Below, in pieces: positions 17,124 to 26,527 of a stretch of DNA of 64,000 bases. The notes beneath the pieces were generated by a model. The model did not search any database. It was not told where the DNA came from and worked only from the letters and a program-made list of their open reading frames with translations. The translations under genes and the position numbers were made by a program. The DNA comes from Lachnospiraceae bacterium. GTDB taxonomy: Bacteria; Bacillota; Clostridia; Lachnospirales; Lachnospiraceae. The stretch lies in NCBI GenBank assembly GCA_017438775.1, contig JAFRUR010000036.1:1-64000 (forward strand), in the 5' to 3' direction. Numbering within the stretch: the first letter of the stretch is position 1; the number at the start of each line of letters is the position of its first letter.

Positions 17124-18632
17124 TTATTCCGCTCCGCGTCCTTTTAATACCACCAGAACCGTCTTGATCAGGATAATCACGTCCAGAGAGAGACGCCAGT
17201 TTTCCAGATACACCCGGTCCAGCCGGACCACCTCGTCAAAATCGGTGATCTCGCTTCGTCCAGAGACCTGCCAGAGGCCCGTCACGCCAGGCTTCATGAC
17301 GGCGCGGATACGGTGCTCCGCCCCATATTTTTCCCATTCGTCCAGAGTGCAGGGACGCCAGCCGACCAGGCTCATCTTGCCGCGCAGCACGTCAAAGAAC
17401 TGCGGGAATTCATCCAGGGATGTACGGCGGATGAAATTTCCAACGCCCTTCGGACGGCCGTTCTTGTCCTTCTTTTCGCTCCCCAGGATGCGCGGATCGT
17501 CTCCGATTTTGAACATCATGCCGTCAGCGTGCTGATTCTGCGCCATGAGGGCAGCCTTGCGCTCCTCCGCGTCCTGATACATGCTGCGGAACTTATGCAT
17601 GCGGAAACGGTGGCCGTTCTTGCCGATGCGCACCTGCGTAAAGAAGATGGGGCCGGGATCCGCTTTGTAGATGGCGGGCGCAATGAACAGGAAGATGATT
17701 CCCGTCAGAACGCATCCCACCAGGCCTCCGATGATATCCACAGCGCGCTTAACGAGCATCTGGCCGGCAGTGAAAGATCTGACGCCGTTCGCCAGCACGC
17801 GGTAACCTCCCAGTCTTCCCGATTCGCGCATGGCCCAGCGGCCATCCGCAATGGACGTGACAGTATAGTTCACGGTAATGCCCGAAGTCATGAGCTCATG
17901 CGTAAAGTCCGCAGGGAAGGGCTGGTCCTCCGGCTGCAGCAGGAGCACCTCGTCCACCCAGCCGTGGATCAGCCGATTCATGGCCTCCTCCCCCATCGGA
18001 AGGATGGGGAATTTCTCCTCGCTGTCCGGCACGCAGGAAGGGAGGGTGCTCCGCAGTTCCTTCTCCTCCGCAGGGGAAAGGGGCCCGTGACGGCCCAGAA
18101 GGATGACGCCGGAGACGAAGTAGTCACGAAACTCATCCGGACCCTCCAGGCGGTCCATGGCCTCTGGCACATGGGGGAGCGAGGTGACCAGAACGATGGA
18201 ACGCTGATTGACGCCTCGCGTCACGCGGGACTTAAGCCGCTTTTTGTTCCCCTGGCGCGCCAGATAGTCCAGCACCGCATAGACCGCGCTCGTCACGGCC
18301 AGGTGCAGTCGGGAAACTTCTCCCGCACGGTGTACCATGAAAAGAAGCACAAGTCCCGCCACCGCAGTCGAGATCAGCTGCTTGAACAGAGCCACGGCCT
18401 CCTCGAAGCGTCTCCTGCGGAGGATCCCGCTGTATCGGTTGGCAAAAAGGATGGCCAGCAGCTGACCGAAAAGCAGGAGCAGTGCCTCGACGCGATACGT
18501 ATCCTCTCTGTATGGATTGCCGAAGCCGCGAAGAATCCAGAAAGCCAGCACAAAGGAGAGCTGGAGGCAAATGATATCCACCAGAATGAAATCCAGGTGC
18601 TTGACCCATCCTTTTCCATTGCCTTCGTGCAT
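17124..18632 (-). CDS. Polyprenyl-phosphate sugar-1-phosphate transferase (WcaJ/CpsE type)
   Basis: The 502-residue protein has several N-terminal membrane segments (about residues 10-130), a middle nucleotide-binding-like region and a C-terminal bacterial sugar transferase domain from about residue 295. The latter is marked by VKRAVDIIGGLVGC, HKFRSMYQDAEERKA, RRTSLDEFPQFFDVL and MSLVGWRPCT. It should load the first sugar-phosphate onto undecaprenyl phosphate and so start each repeat unit. WRPCT replaces the more usual PRP. It is the initiating enzyme of the first glycan locus; a second such enzyme is at 45916-47307. Confidence 0.92.
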   Translation of the reverse strand: MHEGNGKGWVKHLDFILVDIICLQLSFVLAFWILRGFGNPYREDTYRVEALLLLFGQLLAILFANRYSGILRRRRFEEAVALFKQLISTAVAGLVLLFMVHRAGEVSRLHLAVTSAVYAVLDYLARQGNKKRLKSRVTRGVNQRSIVLVTSLPHVPEAMDRLEGPDEFRDYFVSGVILLGRHGPLSPAEEKELRSTLPSCVPDSEEKFPILPMGEEAMNRLIHGWVDEVLLLQPEDQPFPADFTHELMTSGITVNYTVTSIADGRWAMRESGRLGGYRVLANGVRSFTAGQMLVKRAVDIIGGLVGCVLTGIIFLFIAPAIYKADPGPIFFTQVRIGKNGHRFRMHKFRSMYQDAEERKAALMAQNQHADGMMFKIGDDPRILGSEKKDKNGRPKGVGNFIRRTSLDEFPQFFDVLRGKMSLVGWRPCTLDEWEKYGAEHRIRAVMKPGVTGLWQVSGRSEITDFDEVVRLDRVYLENWRLSLDVIILIKTVLVVLKGRGAE

Positions 18633-18742
18633 GATCCGCTCTAACCCTTTCCTGAAGCCAAAAACGAAAGACTGCTTCTGCCGTTTCAGGTTTCCCCGCG
18701 ATAAAACCGTTTTGCCAAAAACTGCCCGGTACAGACGTACCG

Positions 18743-19990
18743 TTATCTGATCATTCTCCGCGCACCCACGAGCCTCGCAAACTCTGCGTCATTCACGCCC
18801 CGCGCGCGGTCCTCGCCCATACTCTTCAAAGATATTTTCCCTTTCAGCAGCCTTCCGGTGATCAGGAAAAACTGATAGATCCAGGCAAAAGGACGAAGGA
18901 GCCTGTGCCGCTGCGCCGCTTTCCAGTTGGTGACTCCGCCGCGCTGCAATCTGCTGAAGAAGCCTTTGACATCGCGGACTTCCGAGAAGTAGTCCCTGTA
19001 ATGGACACCCCTCCTGTCTTTGATTCCGAGATTTCCCTTGAATGCCACATATGCCAGGAGGTCGGCCGTGAGCGCCCGGTCTGCCTCAGGCAGGAAGGGC
19101 ATCTCTTTCGATAATCCCAGATAATTTCGGCAGAGCGAAGTCGCAAACCGCGCCAGTTCCGTAAGATCCGTCGCCTCCACGATGGGGCGCATCTCCTCCC
19201 AGACGTCTTCGTTTCCGTATTTTTCCAGAAACATCTGCCAATCAAGAAAATGACGCAGGCCGAGGCCGGTGCGGGACAGGTGATGATTGATGTGCAGAAG
19301 GAGCGAAAAACCGTGTATATAAGCCGGCAGACAGGGGAAAACGATTCCTTCTGCACTCATGGTTTCGCGCTGATCCATTCCCTTTTCCAGAAGATCGGTC
19401 AGAATTCTGTTGTCCCGGCTCATGCTCCCAAAACGGCGGTGGCATTCATATTCGATTCCGTTTTTGGAATACCCGGCATGATGCCCGTCGATATCCTGGT
19501 TCTCTTCCGGCCGAAATCCGTTCTCCTCCAGCAGCCGGTTGGCCCGGTCGTAGTCCTCCCGCCTTACCAGAAAGTCGATATCGCCCATGCGGCGGAGTGA
19601 GGGCTGCGGATAAGCCTCCGCGCTGGTCATTCCCTTCAGAATGACGGCCGGAATGCTGTTTTCCTCCAGGAGCGCGAGCAGTTCCTTCTGCGCCTGCGCG
19701 ATCCGAAGAAACGTGGCCTGCGACGCCAGGCAGTCCCTCTGCCACGCGGTCTGCAGTTCCGCATCCGGCAGGGTATGCGTGCGCAGCCACATCCCCGGCA
19801 GGGCGTCCACGGCCTGGGCGCGCATCTCTTTCCGGACCGCGCCCCAGTCGGACACCCGGCTCTCCCAGCCGGCGTCCTCCGGCCGCTCCCTCTCCGGATA
19901 GAGACAGGAGCGCAGAAGACGCAGCACGTCCGAGAACGCGCCGGGAAGCACCTGTTCAGTTGTATTTCGGATGCTGTTTTTCCGCGCCAT
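18743..19990 (-). CDS. PF14907-like nucleotidyltransferase family protein
   Basis: The 415-residue product carries LKGMTSAEAYPQPSLRRMGDIDFLV at about residues 118-142, written here as its key blocks LKG and R-x-MGDIDFLV, the metal-binding Asp pair of the uncharacterised nucleotidyltransferase family. Further conserved pieces are HRRFGSM and FSLLLHINHHL. The family is found in exopolysaccharide loci but no reaction is established. The ATG at 19990 with AGGACAGGAA upstream is preferred; the longer open frame would overlap cpsB by 160 bases. A 110-base gap separates it from the next gene. Confidence 0.8.
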   Translation of the reverse strand: MARKNSIRNTTEQVLPGAFSDVLRLLRSCLYPERERPEDAGWESRVSDWGAVRKEMRAQAVDALPGMWLRTHTLPDAELQTAWQRDCLASQATFLRIAQAQKELLALLEENSIPAVILKGMTSAEAYPQPSLRRMGDIDFLVRREDYDRANRLLEENGFRPEENQDIDGHHAGYSKNGIEYECHRRFGSMSRDNRILTDLLEKGMDQRETMSAEGIVFPCLPAYIHGFSLLLHINHHLSRTGLGLRHFLDWQMFLEKYGNEDVWEEMRPIVEATDLTELARFATSLCRNYLGLSKEMPFLPEADRALTADLLAYVAFKGNLGIKDRRGVHYRDYFSEVRDVKGFFSRLQRGGVTNWKAAQRHRLLRPFAWIYQFFLITGRLLKGKISLKSMGEDRARGVNDAEFARLVGARRMIR

Positions 19991-20115
19991 TTCCTGTCCT
20001 GCCGTCCCCGCCTTTTCGCGGGAACACCTGCTGCCGTCTCCGATGACAGTCTGTCCAAACTCCAGGAACGATTGCCTGTATCGCTGCGATCCGCGACAGA
20101 CGAATCGCTTCTCTG

Positions 20116-20814
20116 TTACAGTCCCAGGATCTCCTCCGCGAAATCGTCCATTCCCGCGAGGAAGTCCTCCCCCAGTTTTTTCAGAAGCACCGCGCGCCCC
20201 TCCGCAAGGTCCGGCGGACGGCGGTCCGTGTTGTGGCAGTCCGAGCCCAGAAGATGGGCCTTTCCTGCCTTGAACCACTTCAGCACCTGGTGCCGCGGCC
20301 CCCAGGAGAGCAGGGCCTCCGCGTTGATCTGCACGAGCAGAGGCAGGTCCAGCACCGCCTCCAGGATCCCCTTGTCTCTCTGGAACTCCGGGAAGCGCTC
20401 CATGTGGGCCAAGATGAGTTCGTATCCGCCGTTCAGGAGCCGCTCCAGCTCGCGCACGTCGCGCGCGGACCAGGCCCGGAAGGGCATCTCCAGGAGGAGC
20501 AGGTCCGTGCCCTCGATCTTCAGTTTTTCGATTTCCTCCGCCGCGCTCATGCCGTCGAAGAAGGCGGCTTCCGCGCCGACGAAGAGATCCACGCCGGCCT
20601 CCTGCGCCAGCGGCACCGCGGTCTCTATGGCCCGCTCACGCCGTGCCAGGAAACGATCCACGGTGTCCAAATCCGCATAGAAATGCGGGGTGGCCACCAT
20701 GTGGGTGACCCCCTGGGCCGCCGACATCTCCAGCATGGCGCGGGTCATGGCCGCGTCACGGCTGCCGTCGTCGATTCCGGGCAGGATGTGGCTGTGGAAA
20801 TCGATCATACTCAT
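20116..20814 (-). CDS. cpsB: CpsB/Wzb-type protein tyrosine phosphatase (PHP family)
   Basis: The 232-residue protein begins MSMIDFHSHILPGIDDGSRD, the metal-binding signature of the manganese-dependent PHP-type phosphatases of Gram-positive capsule loci. Later metal ligands appear in VATPHFY and LLGSDCHNTDRR. It should dephosphorylate the tyrosine-rich tail of the CpsD kinase and so set polymer length and export. It overlaps cpsD by four bases. The wzz-cpsD-cpsB order is the standard regulatory head of a Firmicute polysaccharide operon. Confidence 0.93.
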   Translation of the reverse strand: MSMIDFHSHILPGIDDGSRDAAMTRAMLEMSAAQGVTHMVATPHFYADLDTVDRFLARRERAIETAVPLAQEAGVDLFVGAEAAFFDGMSAAEEIEKLKIEGTDLLLLEMPFRAWSARDVRELERLLNGGYELILAHMERFPEFQRDKGILEAVLDLPLLVQINAEALLSWGPRHQVLKWFKAGKAHLLGSDCHNTDRRPPDLAEGRAVLLKKLGEDFLAGMDDFAEEILGL

Positions 20815-21557
20815 TTTTTATTTGCGCGCGCCGCGCTCTGGGCATAGCCGTAGCCGTAATAGCCGCTCTTCCTGTACGCGTTCTGTTTCTCGTTTTCCAC
20901 ACCTGTGAAGATGAAGCCCAGGATGCGGGCCCCGGCAAACTCCAGGGCGGAGATGGCGCTGTCGATGCTTTCTTCCGTGGCCATATTCTGGCGCACCACG
21001 ATGGCGACGCCGGAGGCCTCTCCGGAAAGGATGGCCGCGTCCGCCACCGCGTTGATGGGCGGCGTGTCAAGAACGATGTATTCGTAATGATTGCGCAGCG
21101 AGCGCAGCAGCATGCTCATCTGGTCCGAGCCGAGAAGCTCCGTGGGGTTGGGCGGCACGGTGCCCGCCGGCAGGAAGTGCATGCCGGTCGGCAGGGCGCG
21201 GATGACCTCGTTGATGGAGTTCATGCCCACGAGCACGTCCGTCAGGCCGGGCGTTCCTTTGACTTTAAGCTTGGCCGCGTCCGTGGGAAGGCGCAGGTCG
21301 CAGTCGATCAGCAGGACCTTGTTCCCGTTCTGCGCGAAGGCGATCGCCAGGTTCACGGCCGTGGTGCTCTTGGCCTCGCCCTGGACGCTGGAGGTGATCA
21401 GAATGGTCTTGCACCCGTCCTCCGGCATGGAGAAGATCAGGTTGGTGCGCAGGGCCTTGTAGGCCTCCTGGATGGCAAACGGCGTCTTATCCGATAACAG
21501 ATGGACCTCTTTGTCCCTCAGCGCGATGTCTTTTTTCCTGAACTTGAACAATCTCAT
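20811..21557 (-). CDS. cpsD: CpsD/Wze-type BY tyrosine kinase
   Basis: The 248-residue cytoplasmic kinase has Walker A at residues 59-65 reading QGEAKST; the usual family form is GEGKST, so Gly is replaced by Ala just before the catalytic Lys. The Walker A' motif LLIDCDLR and Walker B-like IVLDTPP are normal. The C-terminal tail YYGYGYAQ holds the tyrosine cluster that such kinases autophosphorylate. It works with the Wzz-like membrane activator encoded immediately upstream and the CpsB phosphatase immediately downstream, both overlapping by four bases. Confidence 0.93.
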   Translation of the reverse strand: MRLFKFRKKDIALRDKEVHLLSDKTPFAIQEAYKALRTNLIFSMPEDGCKTILITSSVQGEAKSTTAVNLAIAFAQNGNKVLLIDCDLRLPTDAAKLKVKGTPGLTDVLVGMNSINEVIRALPTGMHFLPAGTVPPNPTELLGSDQMSMLLRSLRNHYEYIVLDTPPINAVADAAILSGEASGVAIVVRQNMATEESIDSAISALEFAGARILGFIFTGVENEKQNAYRKSGYYGYGYAQSAARANKK

Positions 21558-22420
21558 TCTTCCGTCTCCTTTGACGCCGCCTCACGGGCCTCGGTCCTCT
21601 CCGTCGTTCTCACGCGGGCCTGCCCCGCACCTGCTTCTATCGTGCGCGCCGCAGCGCCGCCCTGCTTTGTGCCGCGCCCGGATCTGGACCGGCCGTAGCC
21701 GTAACCGTAGGCGCTCATGCGCTCCGCATCGGCGAAATCGGGGACGGAGACCAGCACCGGGTACTTCCAGCGCTCAAAATCCGCCGCGCTCTTGATCGAA
21801 TTGTCCAGAACAGCCAGCAGCAGGATGGCCAGGACGGCAGCGAGGAAGCCGGCGCCGGCGCCCAGAAGCGCGTTTTTCTTCGCGTTGGGCGAGACCTGCG
21901 TCGTCGGGACCTTCGCGCGGTCCACCACCTTCACGGAGCTGCCTTCCACGATCTCGGAGAGCTCCTGCGGCACCACGTCGGCGATGCCGTTGGCCAGATC
22001 TGCCGCGCGCTGCGGGTCCACGCTGGTCACGTAGACCTTGAAAACCTCCGTATTGTTGACCGAGGCGGCAGTGACCATGGTCTTAAAGGTGGCCGGCAGG
22101 ATGGGAACATTCGCAGCGGCTGCCGCCAGTTCCATCACATGGTCGCTGCGGATGATGGCGCTGTAGGTGCTCACCAGATGCGCGGAAGCGTTCAGGTCTC
22201 CCTGTGACAGCGACGTACTTCCTTCCATGGCGCGGTTGTTCACGTAGAAGGTCACGTCGGTGCGGTACTTCGGCGTAACGAACAGCTTTGTGTAAACAAG
22301 AGCCGCGCCTCCGGTGATGGCCGCGCACAGCAGAATGATCCACGCCCTCTTCCAAAGGAGGCGCAGAAGTTCGCCGAAATTGAGCTCGAGTTCGTCGTCT
22401 TTTTTCCGGATCACACTCAT
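21554..22420 (-). CDS. cpsC: Wzz/CpsC-type chain-length and kinase-activator protein
   Basis: The 288-residue protein has two membrane segments (about residues 30-52 and 190-212) enclosing an extracellular domain, the layout of CpsC/CapA proteins that activate the CpsD kinase and control chain length. The cytoplasmic tail after the second segment is long and basic, and includes YGYGYGRSRSGRG, which shares the YGYGY motif with the tyrosine cluster of the neighbouring kinase. It is the first gene of the 22-kb polysaccharide operon; the ATG is preceded by GAGAGGAT. Confidence 0.9.
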   Translation of the reverse strand: MSVIRKKDDELELNFGELLRLLWKRAWIILLCAAITGGAALVYTKLFVTPKYRTDVTFYVNNRAMEGSTSLSQGDLNASAHLVSTYSAIIRSDHVMELAAAAANVPILPATFKTMVTAASVNNTEVFKVYVTSVDPQRAADLANGIADVVPQELSEIVEGSSVKVVDRAKVPTTQVSPNAKKNALLGAGAGFLAAVLAILLLAVLDNSIKSAADFERWKYPVLVSVPDFADAERMSAYGYGYGRSRSGRGTKQGGAAARTIEAGAGQARVRTTERTEAREAASKETEE

Positions 22421-22540
22421 AAATCCATCCTCTCAGTGTCTGCTCTCTTTTGTCCCCGTACCGGGGCGGATGCGCCGTCTCTCTTTATATAGCAGGGACT
22501 GCAGACAATACCAAACAAGCCCGAAGGTATTCGAGCCCAC

Positions 22541-22583
22541 ATTATAACTAGTGTAGTATATCACACCACCCTGTAAGGGTCAA
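22541..22583 (-). promoter_or_regulatory. Promoter of the first polysaccharide operon
   Basis: On the minus strand TTGACC (22583-22578) and TATACT (22560-22555) are separated by 17 bases. A second -10-like TATAAT is at 22546-22541. The leader to the wzz start is about 120-130 bases and contains small hairpins, for example around CCCCGTACCGGGGCGG at 22455-22470. No other promoter of this quality was seen between here and position 255. Confidence 0.65.
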
Positions 22584-22782
22584 TGAAAACGGGCCGATTC
22601 GGGCTATGAAAACTCGTCATGTTTGCTCGCTTTTCCTCCATGAAACGCGGCGGGAAAACAGCACAAAACTGCAGAAGGGCAAGGCTGCTGCCGTGCGGTC
22701 GAGGCCGGAAAAAACAGGGGAACACCTCGCGGTCCGGCCGGGAAAAGCCAGGGGAACGCCGCACGGTTTGAGGACGTAAAAA
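22584..22782. repeat. Intergenic stretch with two imperfect 34-base tandem units
   Basis: Two adjacent units beginning GCGGTC at 22695 and 22729 share GGCCGG-AAAA-CAGGGGAAC with a period of 34 bases; a third, weaker partial unit follows from about 22763. The rest of the stretch between the wzz promoter and the murI terminator holds no gene I can support. Two short minus-strand frames here overlap the promoter and have no RBS. Confidence 0.45.
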
Positions 22783-22809
22783 TCCCAGCCCGCACAGACA
22801 CGGACCGGG
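22778..22809 (-). terminator. Terminator after murI
   Basis: On the minus strand CCCGGTCCGTG and TGCGGGCTGGG form an 11-pair stem including several G-T pairs around the loop TCTG, followed by ATTTTT. It lies 11 bases past the murI stop and closes the proS-ddl-murI group. Confidence 0.6.
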
Positions 22810-22820
22810 ACAAGATGGTC

Positions 22821-23846
22821 TCAGTACTCTTCGATTCTCACCACGCTGGCGCTCTCCACCGGCACCGGCAGGATCTCACGGGCAAAGCGGACGAAGCGCT
22901 CCGCGCCGTCGCTCACGTAAAACTCGTGCGCGGGGTTCATTTCCGCCGCCCAGGCGCCGCCGGGCGGCGCACCGGCCGTTTTTGCCGTCCTGCTTCGGAA
23001 GGCATTGCCGGGCACCTCTCCCAGTGCTCCCGCCTCCCGCAGAAGGCCGCGGGAAGCGAGTTCCTCCTTCAGGGCGATGGCGGTCTCGTACGCGGGATTG
23101 ACCAGGGTCACGTCTTCGCCCATGATTCTGCGGAAGACGCGGCGCAGCAGCGGATAGTGCGTGCAGCCGAGGATCAGGGTGTCCACGCCGGCTGCGCGGA
23201 AGCCCTCCGTGTAGCGGCGCACCATCTCCTCCGTGACCGGATCCGACAGCATCCCCTCTTCCACCAGCGGGACCAGCAGGGGACCGGGCTGGGACACGAC
23301 CTTCGCCTCCGGAAGGAAGCGGCGGATGGCGGCCTCGTAGCTGCCGCTGCAGACCGTGGCCTCCGTCGCGATCACGCCGATCCGGCCGCGCTGCGTGGCC
23401 GCCGCGGCAACCTTCGCTCCGGGCTCCAGGACGCCCAGCAAAGGGAAACTCGCATCAAGATAGTGAGGAATCTGCGTCTTCACGCCGTCCTGTCTGCCGT
23501 CTTCGCAGACACAAGCCTCTCCGGCCTGCCCCTTCCCTTCTTCCGCGCCGTCCGCACAAACACACGCCTGCGCAGCCTCGCGCTCCGCGAGGATGGCCGG
23601 GAGTCCCAGGGCGCTGGCCGTGTTGCAGGCCACCACCGCGGCCTTGACCTGCTTCCCCTCCAGGAAGCGCAGGATCTGCCGCGTGTAGCGCACGATGGTC
23701 TCCGGGGTCTTGGAGCCGTATGGCACGCGCGCCGTATCGCCGAAGTATACGATGTTTTCCGCCGGCATCTGGCGCATGATCTCCCGCGCGACGGTCAGGC
23801 CGCCCACGCCGGAATCGAACACGCCGATGGGTGCGTTTTTATCCAT
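22821..23846 (-). CDS. murI: Glutamate racemase
   Basis: The 341-residue enzyme interconverts L- and D-glutamate for peptidoglycan. The first catalytic cysteine is in VVACNTASALG and the second in LILGCTHYPLL; the opening IGVFDSGVGGLTV and GRIGVIATEATV are canonical. It is longer than the usual 260-290 residues because of an insert after residue ~85 that contains the repeated motif ACVCxDG twice, and extra sequence near the C-terminus. The ATG at 23846 follows GGAGAAAACC; the longer frame overlaps ddl. It is the last gene after proS and ddl. Confidence 0.93.
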   Translation of the reverse strand: MDKNAPIGVFDSGVGGLTVAREIMRQMPAENIVYFGDTARVPYGSKTPETIVRYTRQILRFLEGKQVKAAVVACNTASALGLPAILAEREAAQACVCADGAEEGKGQAGEACVCEDGRQDGVKTQIPHYLDASFPLLGVLEPGAKVAAAATQRGRIGVIATEATVCSGSYEAAIRRFLPEAKVVSQPGPLLVPLVEEGMLSDPVTEEMVRRYTEGFRAAGVDTLILGCTHYPLLRRVFRRIMGEDVTLVNPAYETAIALKEELASRGLLREAGALGEVPGNAFRSRTAKTAGAPPGGAWAAEMNPAHEFYVSDGAERFVRFAREILPVPVESASVVRIEEY

Positions 23847-23890
23847 GGTTTTCTCCGTCACCTCTGCCCGCCAAAAGGACAGGGCATCTC

Positions 23891-24997
23891 TCAAAGGACG
23901 GGGCAGCCCTTCCGGACAGCCCCGCACCGTCGTTTCTCATATCTTTCCGCAGACAGGTCGATCAGTTTCTGCACCAGCTGCGGCAGGGCCAGCCCGCGGG
24001 CCGCCCAGAGCTGCGGATACATGCTGATGGCCGTAAAGCCGGGCAGGGTGTTGATCTCATTGAAGACCACATCCCCGTTCGCAAGCACAAAGAAGTCCAC
24101 CCGGGCCAGGCCGAAGCCGTCCACGGCGCGGAAGATCTTCACGGCCGCCTCGCGCACGCGCTCCGCCGCCCCCTCCGGGAGCTCGGGATCCGCGACGGTC
24201 TGCGATTCCGTGTTGAAGTACTTGGAATCATAATCGTAAAAGCCGGTGTCGCCCGCGGCCAGGATCTCTCCCACACCCGAGGCCTGCGCGCCGTGTCCGC
24301 CCAGGACCGCGCACTCGATCTCGCGGCCGCGGATCTCCTCTTCCACCAGAATCTTGCGGTCGTTGTCAAAGGCTTCCGCAAGGCCGGCCAGCAGGGACGC
24401 ACGGTCCGCCGCGCGGCTCACGCCCTTGGAGGAGCCGGCGTTGCAGGGCTTGATGAAGACCGGGTAGGCAAAGGCCGCCTCGACCTTTTCCGCCGCCGCG
24501 GCGAGGTCCGGGGTCTCCTCTTTGCGGAACTCCAGATAGGCCGCCTGGCGGATGCCCGTCGGCGCGACGACCAGCTTGGTGTAGGACTTGTCCATGGACA
24601 CGCTGCTCGCAAGAACGCCGCAGCCCACGTAGGGGATTCCTGCCAGCTCCAGGACGCCCTGGACGGTGCCGTCCTCTCCGTAAAGACCGTGCAGCACCGG
24701 GAAGACCACGTCCACGCGGCGGGTCTCCATGCTGCCGTCCCTGCGGAGGATCACCACGCCGTGCACGGAGGCGTCCGGCGACAGGAAGGCGCGGGTCGTG
24801 CTCTCCCGCCAGGTCCCGTCCTCCATGGAGGCGAGGCTGGGGGCGAGGAGCCAGGTCCCCTCCCGGGTGATGCCGATCAGAAGCACTTCGTAGCGCTCCG
24901 CGTCGATGGCGCCGGCCACGGTGCGGCCGGAGATGCAGGAAATATCGTGCTCCGAGGACTGTCCCCCGAAGAGCACGGCGATCACTTGTCTGTTCAT
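23891..24997 (-). CDS. ddl: D-alanine--D-alanine ligase
   Basis: The 368-residue ATP-grasp enzyme has VLFGGQSSEHDISC at the N-terminus, HGLYGEDGTVQG near residue 104, FIKPCNAGSSKGV for ATP binding, YDYDSKYF in the active-site loop and FNEINTLPGFT for magnesium binding. It makes the D-Ala-D-Ala dipeptide of peptidoglycan. The loop sequence looks like ordinary dipeptide ligases rather than D-lactate variants, though residue-level proof needs an alignment. It lies between proS and murI. Confidence 0.95.
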   Translation of the reverse strand: MNRQVIAVLFGGQSSEHDISCISGRTVAGAIDAERYEVLLIGITREGTWLLAPSLASMEDGTWRESTTRAFLSPDASVHGVVILRRDGSMETRRVDVVFPVLHGLYGEDGTVQGVLELAGIPYVGCGVLASSVSMDKSYTKLVVAPTGIRQAAYLEFRKEETPDLAAAAEKVEAAFAYPVFIKPCNAGSSKGVSRAADRASLLAGLAEAFDNDRKILVEEEIRGREIECAVLGGHGAQASGVGEILAAGDTGFYDYDSKYFNTESQTVADPELPEGAAERVREAAVKIFRAVDGFGLARVDFFVLANGDVVFNEINTLPGFTAISMYPQLWAARGLALPQLVQKLIDLSAERYEKRRCGAVRKGCPVL

Positions 24998-25078
24998 TCT
25001 CTCTCCTTATGCCTTCCCCGCATGCCTGAAGGCCGCGGGGTCTCCGCCCGCTCTGCGCGGGCCGGGCGGCAGTTCTCT

Positions 25079-26512
25079 TTAATACGCGCGGCCCCAGTAC
25101 ACCAGCTTCTTCGCGGGCTTTCCGCAGCAGACGCAGGTGTCCGCGATGTGCTCCTGCTCGAACGGCATGCAGCGGCTGGTCGCGGCCACGTCGGCCTTGA
25201 TCCTGTCCTCGCAGGCCTGATCGCCGCACCACATGGCCTTCACGAAACCGGGCTTCTCTTCGATGGTCTTCTTGAAGGTCTCGTAATCCGTGGCCTCGTA
25301 GGTGTGGGCAGCCAGGTGCTTTCTGGCGCGCTCCAGCATCTCGCGCTGCATGGCGGCCAGCTCTTCACCCACCGTCTGCACAAGAGCGGAAAGCTCCACG
25401 GTCTTCTTCTCTCCGGTGTCGCGGCGCACCAGCACGCAGGTGCCGGCCTCGATGTCGCGCGGGCCGATCTCCACACGGAGCGGCACGCCGCGCATCTCGC
25501 ATTCGTTGAACTTCCAGCCCGGGCTCTTGTCGGAATCGTCCACCTTCACGCGGAAGCCGGACAGCGCCGCGGCGAGCTCCTGCGCCTTGGCCAGGACGCC
25601 CTCCTTCCTCTGCTGGATGGGCACGATGATGACCTGGGTGGGCGCGGCGGCGGGCGGGATGACGAGGCCGCGGTTGTCGCCGTGGACCATGATCATGGCG
25701 CCGATCATGCGGGTGGTCACGCCCCAGGAAGTCTGATGCACGTACTGGAGCTTGTTATCCTTATCCGAATACTGGATGCCGAAGGCGCGGGCGAAGCCGT
25801 CGCCGAAGTTGTGGCTGGTGCCGGACTGGAGGGCCTTGCCGTCGTGCATGAGGGCCTCCACCGTGTAGGTGGCCTTCGCGCCGGCAAACTTCTCCTTGTC
25901 CGTCTTCTGGCCCTTGATGACCGGGATGGCCAGGAACTCCTCCAGGAAGCTGGCGTAGGTGTTGAGCATCAGGATCGTGCGCTCCTCCGCTTCCTCCTCC
26001 GTGGCGTGGGCGGTGTGGCCTTCCTGCCACAGGAACTCGCGGCTCCTGAGGAACGGACGGGTGGTCTTCTCCCAGCGCACGACGCTGCACCACTGGTTGT
26101 AGACCTTCGGCAGGTCGCGGTGAGACTGGATCTCGTCCTTATAAAAATCGCAGAAGAGGGTCTCGGACGTGGGACGCACGCAGAGCTTTTCCTGGAGATC
26201 CTCCAGGCCGCCGCGGGTGACCCAGGCCACCTCCGGCGCAAAGCCCTCCACGTGGTCCTTCTCCCTCTGGAGCAGGCTCTCGGGGATGAACATCGGCATG
26301 TACACGTTTTCCACGCCGGTGGCCTTAAAGCGCCTGTCCAGCTCCGCCTGGATGTTCTCCCAGATGGCGTAGCCCAGGGGCTTGATGATCATGCAGCCCT
26401 TGACGGAGCTGTACGCGATGAGGCCCGCGCGCACGCACACGTCCGTGTACCACTGCGCGAAATCCACCTCCATATCGGTGATCTGCTCCACCATTTTCTT
26501 CTCTTCTGCCAT
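25079..26512 (-). CDS. proS: Prolyl-tRNA synthetase, short archaeal/eukaryote-like type
   Basis: The 477-residue class II synthetase has the motif-2-like region [15 protein letters not shown] and [26 protein letters not shown], the hallmark of the ProRS form without the bacterial editing insert (usual length about 480). The C-terminus has a zinc-type cluster ending in [21 protein letters not shown], shortened here to its CVCCG core. ATG 26512 is chosen because AAAGGAG lies seven bases before it; an earlier in-frame ATG at 26569 would fall inside the leader hairpin. Confidence 0.95.
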   Translation of the reverse strand: MAEEKKMVEQITDMEVDFAQWYTDVCVRAGLIAYSSVKGCMIIKPLGYAIWENIQAELDRRFKATGVENVYMPMFIPESLLQREKDHVEGFAPEVAWVTRGGLEDLQEKLCVRPTSETLFCDFYKDEIQSHRDLPKVYNQWCSVVRWEKTTRPFLRSREFLWQEGHTAHATEEEAEERTILMLNTYASFLEEFLAIPVIKGQKTDKEKFAGAKATYTVEALMHDGKALQSGTSHNFGDGFARAFGIQYSDKDNKLQYVHQTSWGVTTRMIGAMIMVHGDNRGLVIPPAAAPTQVIIVPIQQRKEGVLAKAQELAAALSGFRVKVDDSDKSPGWKFNECEMRGVPLRVEIGPRDIEAGTCVLVRRDTGEKKTVELSALVQTVGEELAAMQREMLERARKHLAAHTYEATDYETFKKTIEEKPGFVKAMWCGDQACEDRIKADVAATSRCMPFEQEHIADTCVCCGKPAKKLVYWGRAY

Positions 26513-26527
26513 AGCGGCTCCTTTCAT

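Noticed and set aside
22695-22762. CRISPR array
   Set aside because: There are only two adjacent imperfect units without spacers.
22561-22813. Two short minus-strand frames before the capsule operon
   Set aside because: They overlap the murI terminator or the capsule promoter, lack an RBS and have repeat-derived composition.
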